Shown here piece by piece: positions 38,701 to 46,177 of a DNA stretch of 64,000 bases. This DNA comes from Acanthopleura granulata. Taxonomy: Eukaryota > Mollusca > Polyplacophora > Chitonida > Chitonidae. A program made the translations under genes and the position numbers. The DNA lies in NCBI GenBank assembly GCA_016165875.1, contig JABBOT010000002.1, positions 33,941,868 through 34,005,867 on the forward strand, read 5' to 3'. The notes under the pieces were generated by a model. The model was not told where the DNA came from. It ran no database searches and saw only the letters and a program-made list of their open reading frames with translations. The number at the start of each line of letters is the position of its first letter. Position 1 is the first letter of the stretch.

Positions 38701-40704
38701 CAGGGAATGTGCTTAAACAAGTGAATTTATTGTTACATGCGGTGGGTTGCATTGGCACTAATGTGTCAAAATCTTGATTTATTAACATTGATTGTTTGGA
38801 TTAAACTATTTATTTGAATTTCATTTGTGGTGCACATGACCGTTTATTCTTGCAGGATGCAGGATACTGTGTTACTCATTCAAAATATTTACAATTCCTG
38901 AATCTAATTGCATTTTTCAGTGCTATTATCTTGCCAACCTTTGGCTTTTTATTGAGGATCCAGTAAGTTCTCTTTCAGCTTAAGAAGAGCGAATTTCATT
39001 CAAGATTAATTCTCATTTATGGAAGTTCTCCAGTATTACAAATCAGTTACACCTGTTTGATTTAGGCAGAAGAGAACAAGTTTTTACAAACGGAGAGAAG
39101 AGAGGAGACGAGATGTTAATGAGTCATACAAACCTCTCCTAAGAGATGAGGTGGATTCAGGAAGAAACTCCACCAATCCTAAGAAGACATCCATGGTAAA
39201 ATCCAGACTTGTCGAAATCTGAATACGTATTGTCAAGATTTATCAGCTCAGAGAGTCTTCAGTTACACATTTGTTTTACAGTCTGTTCTGTTTTTCTATT
39301 GATATTACTTTGCTCATGTCTAACTGTTCTGCATGAAACCCTTAACTTGAAACAGCATGCTGTAACTTTTTGCTGCACTCAGTTTCCAGTTGCACTTTGC
39401 ATTTTGTGCATTACTAGTACTGAAACAAAACTGTTGAAGTAAAGCAGTAATTCCACTGATAACTTTGTACTGTAAAATTTTGTGTATAATATTTAGTCTT
39501 AAATGTGTTTATTTTTTCTTAATATCTTTGTGGAAGTTATACGCTATTTATTGTTGTTTTCTTTCAGTCGGCTTTTATTGTTGTTATTGCTTTAAGTAAA
39601 CCTTTAAAGTGAACTATTTTAAGTGATTATCTGCTGTACGAATCTTCTGTAGATTTTTACCTGTCTGACTCTTATGTTTTTCTGTTGCAGACCACCCAGA
39701 CTGATGAGAGTGTCTTCATCCTCATGGGAAGTGGACAGCCTGTCAATGACCAGCCCATACAACCTGTTGTGGCCAACCATGTCTTTGCACACTTTCCAAA
39801 CAGCTCACCGGTGCATCTTCGAGAGAAGCCAGTCAAACAGTCAACAAACGCACAACCGCCGAGGTACAGACTAAATGCTGTATCGTTGGAAGCTGACGAT
39901 CCGCCCTCTGCCCTGGATGACAGGGACTCACCTGATGCTGCTCGAGGTTCTGACTTGCCGATGGGCAAGAATGCCTCTGTGCACTCCCCAGATTCTTTAT
40001 CATGCAATTCCTCTTCCAGTCTTCCCAAAGAACCCACCTCCCCTGGAGAAGTTGCTGCGGAAAACCTTGGTGTTGTCGACGACGACAATGACACATCACC
40101 TCCTGCAGACGCTGCAACACTCGAGGACATGGAGGATAGCAGTGATGAGGATGATGAGGATTTGTCAGCGAAACACCCAGAGCTCAAGGTCAACCTGCAT
40201 ATCAGCGAGGAGGACCTCACCGAGCCGACCCCACCAGAGAGCGCCACCAAGCAGAATTCTAGGGGGCACAAGGAGGCCTTTGCTGAGGAGGATACCCAGA
40301 AGATGCGTCCTGCTGGTGTCAAGTGTAATGGTGTTGAGGCAGATAAGGGCCTGTATGATGAGGAGGAGGATAGCTCTAGCGAGGACTCCAGCAACTCTAA
40401 CAGTAGTTCCAGCAGCACCAGTTTGGCTGACCCAGAAGGGGTGCCTGCCATATTGTCGCTAGAGAACCACCATGCTAAAGGGTCGGATGGGAATCTCTCG
40501 TGGGATGAACATGGCACGCCTGTCATCCCGCAGTACGCCTGTAATCCTTATGCACTTGACATGGACGATGACTTTGTGAATAGTCAGCTGTATGAGCCGG
40601 CAGATTTCCGCCTGTTCAGTGAGAACTTAGAGAGTCCGCCTCCCCCGCCGATCGGGGATAAGTTACGAGATGTGAGGGATGACCAGGACCCCGTAACTCT
40701 GTAG
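26544..40704 (+). CDS. NRG: Neuregulin-like transmembrane EGF ligand (gene span, 5' partial)
   Basis: Neuregulins are membrane-anchored growth factors whose EGF domain, released by shedding or presented at the cell surface, activates ErbB/EGFR-type receptor tyrosine kinases. Exons: 26544-26709, 31021-31130, 33733-33747, 34461-34590, 36695-36765, 38386-38488, 39066-39195 and 39691-40704. Splice phases agree at every junction and the frame closes over 579 residues (residue 1 is a split codon). Order: I-set Ig (Cys25, Trp37, Cys76), Thr/Pro linker, EGF (six Cys at 115, 123, 129, 140, 142, 151), stalk, transmembrane helix about 175-197, long acidic tail. Ig plus EGF plus helix plus long tail is the type I/II neuregulin plan. 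The C3-C4 loop has 10 residues, lacking the three-residue insertion of vertebrate NRG1. A signal or N-terminal exon is missing. A vein-like or other Ig-EGF ligand was considered, but the transmembrane segment and tail favour neuregulin. Confidence 0.88.
26710..31020 (+). other. Neuregulin intron within the Ig domain
   Basis: A 4.3-kb intron between the two Ig half-exons; splitting the Ig over two exons is also seen in vertebrate NRG1. I see no coding exon. The part at about 27180-30430 is less AT-rich than its surroundings and includes a possible decayed retroelement (29966-30270), a poly-C/poly-T tract at about 29461-29483 and an ATT microsatellite at about 30790-30830. Confidence 0.7.
29966..30270 (+). 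pseudogene. Possible decayed DIRS-like reverse transcriptase/RNase H fragment
   Basis: The frame contains VPFGLH, RLWMDFPDW, LVRGHFSD and HHSPGE, then a stop, then FPWIHVC. The spacing reminds me of the junction between reverse transcriptase and RNase H in DIRS-type tyrosine-recombinase retroelements. Stops and the lack of recognisable flanking domains indicate a dead fragment at best. The resemblance is from memory and weak; chance is a real alternative. Confidence 0.28.
31021..31130 (+). CDS. NRG: Neuregulin exon: second half of the Ig domain
   Basis: The acceptor ttttgacag enters in phase 2 and the donor gtactg leaves phase 1. It encodes residues 56-93, with SRLQYRRASKRAEGEYKC: the L-x-Y/I, A-x-x-x-x-G-x-Y-x-C pattern closing an I-set Ig, with Cys76 pairing with Cys25. 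The segment is strongly basic, consistent with binding heparan sulfate as the NRG1 Ig domain does (inference). Confidence 0.92.
31131..33732 (+). other. Neuregulin intron between Ig and linker
   Basis: A 2.6-kb intron with no supported exon. Opposed open frames near 32044-32377 (one on each strand) have no recognisable domain. It ends in a strong polypyrimidine tract (about 33692-33722) before the micro-exon. Confidence 0.7.
33733..33747 (+). CDS. NRG: Neuregulin 15-nt micro-exon (Ig-EGF linker)
   Basis: A long T-rich tract and ttttcag precede taacaagcaaatctg, followed at once by the consensus donor gtgagt. It enters and leaves in phase 1 and adds the residues V-T-S-K-S without altering the frame, so it could be constitutive or a cassette; splicing 31130 directly to 34461 is also in frame. 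Vertebrate NRG1 likewise has small optional spacer exons between Ig and EGF. Splice-site quality supports it, but with 15 nt there is no homology test. Confidence 0.6.
34461..34590 (+). CDS. NRG: Neuregulin exon: linker and first four cysteines of the EGF domain
   Basis: The acceptor cttcttgcag enters in phase 1 and the donor gtaaga leaves phase 2. It encodes a Thr-rich stretch (TTTTVPVEQTSP, likely O-glycosylated) and then C-x7-C-x5-C-x10-C, reading CRKAHRGLCLNGGKC and onward to KDLGERFC. LCLNGGKC closely follows the C-VNGGE-C of vertebrate NRG1. The exon ends just after Cys4, the boundary at which vertebrate neuregulins choose alpha or beta exons. Confidence 0.95.
34591..36694 (+). other. 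Neuregulin intron inside the EGF domain, holding a candidate alternative exon
   Basis: A 2.1-kb intron between Cys4 and Cys5 of the EGF domain. Apart from the candidate alternative exon at 35604-35683 I see nothing coding. I looked for a third C-x8-C cassette and did not see one. Confidence 0.75.
35604..35683 (+). CDS. NRG: Candidate alternative EGF exon (alpha/beta-like, fifth and sixth cysteines)
   Basis: The acceptor ggtgttccag is followed, in the phase 2 frame left by the previous EGF exon, by CPVTHGGNRC and then QHQQAIYPYTEEPPRE. This gives C5-x8-C6 with the G-x-R-C ending, the same pattern as CSQEYSGKRC in the exon at 36695. Using the donor gtacga after 35683 it leaves phase 1, exactly what the transmembrane exon at 38386 needs. 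Its 80 nt and the 71 nt of the other exon share the remainder modulo 3, and including both would shift the frame, so they would be mutually exclusive. The donor is not strong. Without it the frame reads on to a stop at 35857-35859, giving an isoform without a normal membrane exon. Confidence 0.72.
36695..36765 (+). CDS. NRG: Neuregulin exon: end of EGF domain and stalk
   Basis: The acceptor catatttag enters in phase 2 and the donor gtatgt leaves phase 1. It encodes the split Arg, then CSQEYSGKRC (Cys5 and Cys6, matching vertebrate C-PNEFTGDR-C in spacing) and the juxtamembrane stalk EYRDVFRVFRPFE, where ectodomain shedding would be expected. Confidence 0.93.
36766..38385 (+). other. Neuregulin intron between EGF and transmembrane exons
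   Basis: A 1.6-kb intron. Vertebrate NRG1 has optional stalk exons here; I see no convincing equivalent. Confidence 0.7.
38386..38488 (+). CDS. NRG: Neuregulin exon: transmembrane helix
   Basis: The acceptor tttccag enters in phase 1 and the donor gtaagt leaves phase 2. It encodes a charged lead-in (TKAKLERDRT) and a 23-residue hydrophobic helix, LIVIGIVIACLVFIVICILS continuing YYL, then Ala-Lys. With basic residues following in the next exon, the orientation is type I: EGF outside, tail inside. Confidence 0.93.
38921..38962 (+). CDS. NRG: Candidate 42-nt cassette exon after the transmembrane helix
   Basis: Flanked by tgcatttttcag and the consensus donor gtaagt. It enters and leaves in phase 2, so inclusion between 38488 and 39066 keeps the frame and inserts 14 residues around AIILPTFGFLLRI. 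The insert is hydrophobic and would lengthen or alter the membrane-proximal segment. It rests on splice signals and phase only, so it may be a chance pseudo-exon. Confidence 0.35.
39066..39195 (+). CDS. NRG: Neuregulin exon: basic juxtamembrane cytoplasmic segment
   Basis: The acceptor gatttag enters in phase 2 and the donor gtaaaa leaves phase 0. It encodes QKRTSFYKRREERRRDVNES and then YKPLLRDEVDSGRNSTNPKK: a strong positive-inside stop-transfer cluster as in vertebrate neuregulins, followed by a YKPL tyrosine-type sorting motif overlapping a dileucine. If this donor is not used, translation stops after M-V-K-S-R-L-V-E-I (TGA at 39220-39222), giving a short-tail form. Confidence 0.88.
39691..40704 (+). 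CDS. NRG: Neuregulin terminal exon: acidic cytoplasmic tail
   Basis: The acceptor tctgttgcag enters in phase 0; 337 codons precede the TAG. The tail is rich in Asp, Glu and Ser with acidic runs (SSDEDDEDLS, DEEEDSSSEDSSNSNSSSSS), a Pro run (ESPPPPPIGDK) and the end NPYALDMDDDF ... FRLF ... DQDPVTL. Vertebrate NRG1 tails also contain an acidic Ser-rich stretch, an NPLA ... FRL segment and end QDPIAV, as I recall, so this appears to be an orthologous tail and not an unrelated disordered domain. Length is comparable with the NRG1 a-type tail. Base composition is more GC-rich than the flanks. Confidence 0.93.
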   Translation, partial: TTQTDESVFILMGSGQPVNDQPIQPVVANHVFAHFPNSSPVHLREKPVKQSTNAQPPRYRLNAVSLEADDPPSALDDRDSPDAARGSDLPMGKNASVHSPDSLSCNSSSSLPKEPTSPGEVAAENLGVVDDDNDTSPPADAATLEDMEDSSDEDDEDLSAKHPELKVNLHISEEDLTEPTPPESATKQNSRGHKEAFAEEDTQKMRPAGVKCNGVEADKGLYDEEEDSSSEDSSNSNSSSSSTSLADPEGVPAILSLENHHAKGSDGNLSWDEHGTPVIPQYACNPYALDMDDDFVNSQLYEPADFRLFSENLESPPPPPIGDKLRDVRDDQDPVTL

Positions 40705-43250
40705 GATGCCCCACCACTAGTCTCTCACTGCATCACCCACCCTGCAATTTTGCATTTTTTTTTCATTGCAAAAATAGAAATTATTTAAGACTTTACTATT
40801 ACTCATATTGCATTTAACCTTAATTTTGAAAAACTGCTGTGTTTGTATAGCACAAAGTTTGTCATGTTTGACAATAACTCATTTTTTCTGTATTTTAACA
40901 AATTTTTTTTTGATTTTTGCTTTTAGTGTCAGGCTAAATTCTTGATTTATGGTTCAGCAATTTCAAGATTCATTTCATAAGCATGTTTTAGAAATATTTT
41001 TTGCACAAAGACAGTAGCTATTTTAGGGAAGGTTTGTGATTCATGCCAGCTTTTATTAATATCAGCTCTTAATATATGAAATATATGCCTTGTTGTTGGT
41101 AATGCCTTTATTGTTGTTAGTTGTTACAACCTATGCACCATCTAGCTGATGTAGATTTAGCTGCGTGTGTGGCATTTCAGTTACCTGTAGCACATACATT
41201 GTGTATGTAACATTTATCTGGGTGTGAACAACTTTATTTGAGTTAATTTTTTGCTTGCATTGAATCTCATGATAAAGAATAGTGCTGAGTCTGTAACCTG
41301 TCTACCTGGCAGGTACATGAATGCTGTATATTTTACCTGTAATTAGTGTTCTTGTTTATTCTTACCTTCCATGTGACGTAAGAAGCCATTATATTTTTTA
41401 CTTGGTATATAAAGATGTTGTCACATCTGTGACATCTGAAAATCCCTATAGAGGCCTGTTATACCCATGCATGCATTAAATACCTAAAATCAGGAACTGT
41501 TAATAGATTTTTCTTAGTTAAGTTAAACAAAGTGATAATGAGTAGCTTACACTGACTTAAAGCTGTTACCACTGCCATATATGGTTAGCGAGCCTGGATT
41601 ATGGGTAGTCTACCATGTCACATGACATCCAAGATGTGGGAAAGGAATTCGTTAGGTTGAAGGTATTAGCAGTTTCAAGGTTAAAAAGTGTATTTATATG
41701 GTTTAGTTGTCAGCGTTCTTATGCTAGCATTTGGTTGATACAGCTGAACGTTACATTATGATTGTCATCTAAATGTGAGATAATTTGTATGTTATTTGAT
41801 TAAATTTGTATATAAAGGAAAATTTTGCCATAATAAGTGATATATAAATCTATATATACATGGGTGTAAATCTCTTACTGTATTCATGGTGTGTGTTTGT
41901 TGCAGGCTTGTGTCATCCCTTGCACCATGCTGGTAACAGTTCATATGCAACATGCATGGTGTCCCATTCACCCACCTAGATGTAAATTGTACAGAAGATT
42001 GTAATATATGATTTTAAATTAAGAACAGCATTCCATTCTCCATTTTGTAGACGGAGAAATATTATGTCCTTTATGAATGTTGTGACTTAGCATATGATAA
42101 TTCAGCTTTCAGATAATTTGAATGAGTTGCAAAGAGTGACGATATATCAGTAAAATGCCCTGTTATACATAATTATACTGAACTGTTTCAGACCACTGGT
42201 GCAGTGTGTGGCAAACATCGTCAATTGCCTGCATGGATTTGTTGTTTCACTTTAAGTTTTATGGCTTTTTGGTATAGAACTCTATTATGGGAATATACTG
42301 GTAAATGTGTAGGGCCAGTCTACTTTAATAATAATCTTCCTGTCTTGTTCCAAACAAATTCAAACACATTGTTTCGTGGTGTGGAAAAGAGTAGGTCAGT
42401 GTTAGAATCCTAGGTATACTGGATTCATATACTTAGGAAACAATGTTGATAGAAGCCCTTATAATGTAAGGCTTTGCATTTTCCTTCAAAGTTTCCTTCA
42501 ACAAAATTGCACAATTGCGTAACATAATTAAGTTGTACAATTATTGGCAACTTGCCTGTGAAAGCCAAAAATTTGCGGCTCTATTCACTTCTGTATCATT
42601 CTTGCAAATTCTTGGTGGGCATAAAATTTTACCTCTCTGTGTTTGGTCAGAAATATTGCCAAATTGAAAATGCAGGATCTCACCTGTTTAAAATGGCTGA
42701 TGGTTTACTAGCAAGGATACATTACCACACAAGTGCTCTGAACCACACCATCTGAACCAGGCCATACTGAAGGCCTATGTTCTTTGAAGTTCTTTTTTCT
42801 GGCAACAATATTTTCATGATCTGTTAATATTGCCAAGACAATGCACCTGCCGTGATCATGGCTTTGTTTGCCAATAGTCTATGTGATATTTCACTTGTAT
42901 ATCATCTTTGTGTTGTCATAACGAAATTGTTTTTCCTGATGCGTGACGTGTACAACCTGTATTAATGAGGTGTTATATAGGGGTGTTAATGAAGAGCTTT
43001 GTTAATGGCTCACTATGAGTATGAATGTCACACATCTAGGTTTCATGTAGACATAGCTGGCAACAATGTTACAAGTTACTTGTTACACAGTTCTTTATTA
43101 AAATGGACAAGTGCTGTTAATGGACGACTACATATACCTTGCATCCAGATGTTACATATGATGATACCTTACAGAAAATGGCAAATTTACATAATTGCTA
43201 TGACTCTAATACCAAGATTTAATCAATAAAATTGTCTCGTTATACAGTAA
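40705..43250 (+). other. Likely neuregulin 3' UTR, ending near an AATAAA at 43225-43230
   Basis: No coding potential. The first perfect AATAAA after the stop lies at 43225-43230 (context aatcaataaaattg), followed by T-rich sequence; another is at 44180-44185. That gives a 2.5-kb or longer AT-rich 3' UTR. Which site is used cannot be told from sequence. Confidence 0.4.
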
Positions 43251-43271
43251 ATTTTTGGCTGGTAAAAGTAA

Positions 43272-43276
<5 letters not shown>

Positions 43277-43302
<26 letters not shown>
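43277..43302. repeat. Dinucleotide AT microsatellite
   Basis: An uninterrupted AT run of about 26 bp near the end of the presumed neuregulin 3' UTR. A second run lies at about 57523-57549 in CHTF18 intron 3. Confidence 0.95.
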
Positions 43303-45159
43303 GACAGCACCAAAGATGAGACAAAGTTAGTAAAGTTTTATTCTGATTAAAGTAATTATACTGTGTCTAGTTATGTTTGTTTAATTTATATTGCTCAGTG
43401 TTTTTATGACAATTCCCTTTTTAGATGGGATCCTTATTTCCCTGCATATTGTTTTTGAATGAAGCCTTGGTAGTTGTATATGTGGATGTGTGTTAAAATA
43501 TCAGTACTTATTTTGATGCAAAATGACCCAGAATACAATCCCATTTTCTGACAAAACTTAAGTAAAAGTTGACATGGATTGTATGATATAGTTAAGTACA
43601 TTTTAGATCACTTAAGTGAGAAATTGTAAATTTAAGAGGACATAATAGGCAGCTGTTAAGGTCTGGGTGTCAGCGCGTACCCCAAATATGGCTGTTGTAA
43701 ATGAAGATATGACCTAAAAACATTTATACAGTTTGATGCAGATATATATAGAACAGCTTAGTGGTTTAGAAAAAAGCTTTCCAGAATTTTTTTTTATGAT
43801 TTGCCCTCATCTCCAGTGCATAATTAAGACATACCAGTTCTCTTTGCTGAACTGGATTGTTGTGTCATTTGTTAAGAGAAAAATTAAGGAAAAAATTCTC
43901 ATTGTTTTCAATTCATTAAGTGTTTTTATTAACTTCTGCTATGTACCCAAAGATCATGTAATCATATAATCAGTGCCATCATAATCATGTTATGTGTTCT
44001 AACATTTGTGGCTAGGCCCCCGCTGTCACATGTTAATAGATATCATTAAAGTTTGTCCTATTCAATTTATTATCTGTCTCCCCAAGCTTACAACACGCTG
44101 AAAAGTTTACAGTGTTTGCAATTTATGAACATATATTTATGTTGAAATATTCGTACTATCTGTTGACTTTCAGTTTTTAAATAAACCCAGTTGATCAAAT
44201 CTTAGAAATTCTGCATCTTGTTCTCTTTGTTTCCAGCCCATACAAGTGCATTGTGTGCATGTTTAGTTGGCACATCTGGGGAGTGAATGTAACCAGGCAG
44301 TATAGGGAATTCGCTGTGAATGAGATGTTTGCTTTCTAATTACCACACACACCTAGTTGAGGTTCCAGCGTGGACATGGACAGAAAATGGTAAATTATTA
44401 ATAATACTTCATTTTCTGATGGAGATCAATTACAAGATCCATCTTCCTTGAATCACTCATTCATACACATGCACAAAAAAACGCTGTATGTATATACAAT
44501 ATGATAAGTTCTTGAGCCTTGGTGACAACAAGCAATTAGTGACACTCAAGTGGCTGTTTGTGACGTTCATTCCGAATCATTTGTCTTCCACCAATGAAAT
44601 GCTCATATATGCACATCAAGTACAAAAGTTTGTCATTAACATTGCACAGATCAGTGGTTTACCCTGGGCATTCTGGTGTCCTTCGCTCATAAAACTGAGA
44701 ATCATAAAGATTCTTGAACATGTCCTTGATCAACAATGAAATGTATTGAGTCTTGCAGTATAGCCCTTTAATATACAGACATATGCATTTCAACACTGTA
44801 TTTTATTTGTCAGTGGTAAAATATACTATTCATACGTGGTATTGTCTTCTCATTTCACCTAAACTGACCATTCCATAACCAAGGAGCTGGAATGGCTAAA
44901 TCCTGCTCTCTGTTGCTCAGCTCAGTTATGCACCAGTTGTCTCTATTGTTCTACACACTTTTTTCCACCCGTAATAAAATCTGAGCACCATCAGTGACCA
45001 AAAAAAAACCAAAAACCCCCCAAAAAACAAGAACACAAATGAAACAGAAGCATGCAGATAAATCCGGAGGCAGATCTAATTTCGCCTTCATTTCAGAAAT
45101 ATTCTCCTGGTTGTAAGAGATGCATTTTGGTCTTAAACATAGTTCTTTGTTGGATGAGG

Positions 45160-45245
45160 CGAATTCCTTCCCACCAACATCCTGGCCACTCTCATAGAAG
45201 TGAAATGTTCTTGTGTATATAATAGAACACCAATAAATAACAAAT
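45160..45245 (+). repeat. Decayed SINE tail
   Basis: Carries ttcccaccaacatcctggcc, gaagtgaaatgttcttgtgt and gaacaccaataaataac in the SINE order, with many substitutions. Confidence 0.5.
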
Positions 45246-46002
45246 GTATATTTTTTTAATTTACAAATTTATAGGTAATAAGACATAAATTTAAATCACA
45301 TCCAGATAGTTTCAGTGAAATGAAACACATCATGCATAGCACTTGTTAAGCTGTAGATTTTGGTAGGGCTGAAGTCATAAGGGATTTCTATCCTGAACAG
45401 CATATTTATTTGAAAGATACAGGAAATGTCTTTTTTTCTTAGATTGTTATCAAGGATTATTAGGATTATTTGAAGCATCCATTTTGCACAGATGAAACCG
45501 AAACATAGTAAAATTACAGGGCATTTTTTTTTTACATATACATATCGCACGTTTTGAATACTGGAAAGCATAACATGATAAACATGTGACCAATAAGTAA
45601 TCAATCAAACCAATGTCCGAAGAAATGGGAGAATTCCAGTAAATTCATTTCATATGTTTGAAATAAAGTTGTAATTTGTTTTTTAGGCCATGTTTTTGAG
45701 GGAAAAAATTACCATTTGTCAAATTTTAAAGAATACTTAACAGTCACAGGAATTCATGAATCGCCTATTTCTTGTTGTCTTTCAGGGAGCAAAAATTTGC
45801 GTTTTTGCAAAACTAAGCTGGAACAAAGTGGAACCAAAAATAATCTATGAAATATACAAAAAAATAATATCAAATGTTGACTAGTAATCAGTTAAAGCTG
45901 GACAGTGTGGATGGAGGGTTAAGACTTAAATTGCAAGCAAATTGTGAGTTATCCCCCTTGTAGGTAACTCTTTTATGTATGAAGGTTCGAGGTGGTAATT
46001 AC

Positions 46003-46010
46003 GCGGGAAA
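46003..46010 (+). promoter_or_regulatory. E2F-type site upstream of CHTF18
   Basis: The word gcgggaaa is a perfect match to the E2F consensus (TTTCCCGC on the other strand) and lies 110 bp before the CHTF18 start codon in otherwise CpG-poor DNA. Replication-factor genes are classic E2F targets, so S-phase control is a reasonable inference. No TATA box is obvious, as usual for such genes. Confidence 0.5.
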
Positions 46011-46119
46011 GACAATGGAGTATTTTTGGTGTCGCATGGTGTTAGGAAAGCAGGTAGATGTGTTAAATAAAGAATGTACTTTGGAGTTGGACGTTCAAGG
46101 TTAGAGTGTGAAGCGGAAA

Positions 46120-46177
46120 ATGGATGAATTTGATCAACTGTACGCAGATGAACTGGATGCTCTTGATGATTTTGGAG
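46120..46177 (+). CDS. CHTF18: CHTF18 exon 1
   Basis: The ATG sits in a strong context (aaaATGg). It encodes [19 protein letters not shown] and leaves phase 1 at the donor gtatag. The acidic start with spaced Phe/Leu resembles the N-terminus of animal CHTF18, and the phase fits exon 2 exactly. Separation from exon 2 by 10.3 kb is the main reason for caution. Confidence 0.75.

Larger units (their letters stand above)
43251..46119. other. Intergenic region and CHTF18 5' flank
   Basis: AT-rich. Contains a dinucleotide AT microsatellite at about 43277-43302, an A/C-rich low-complexity tract at about 45001-45030 and a decayed SINE at about 45160-45245. No exon recognised. The last 120 bp hold the CHTF18 promoter-proximal E2F word. 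Confidence 0.6.

Noticed and set aside
39875..40462. 195-codon plus-strand frame overlapping the neuregulin tail
   Set aside because: Arg-rich out-of-frame reading of the same exon; the neuregulin frame is fixed by splice phase and C-terminal similarity.
39672..40526. 284-codon minus-strand open frame, Ser- and Leu-rich
   Set aside because: It is the antisense shadow of the neuregulin tail exon; Glu/Asp/Ser codons on the plus strand give Ser/Leu runs on the other. No splice or start context supports it.
43277..43302. AT run considered as a replication or scaffold element
   Set aside because: Plain dinucleotide microsatellite; nothing else supports a function.
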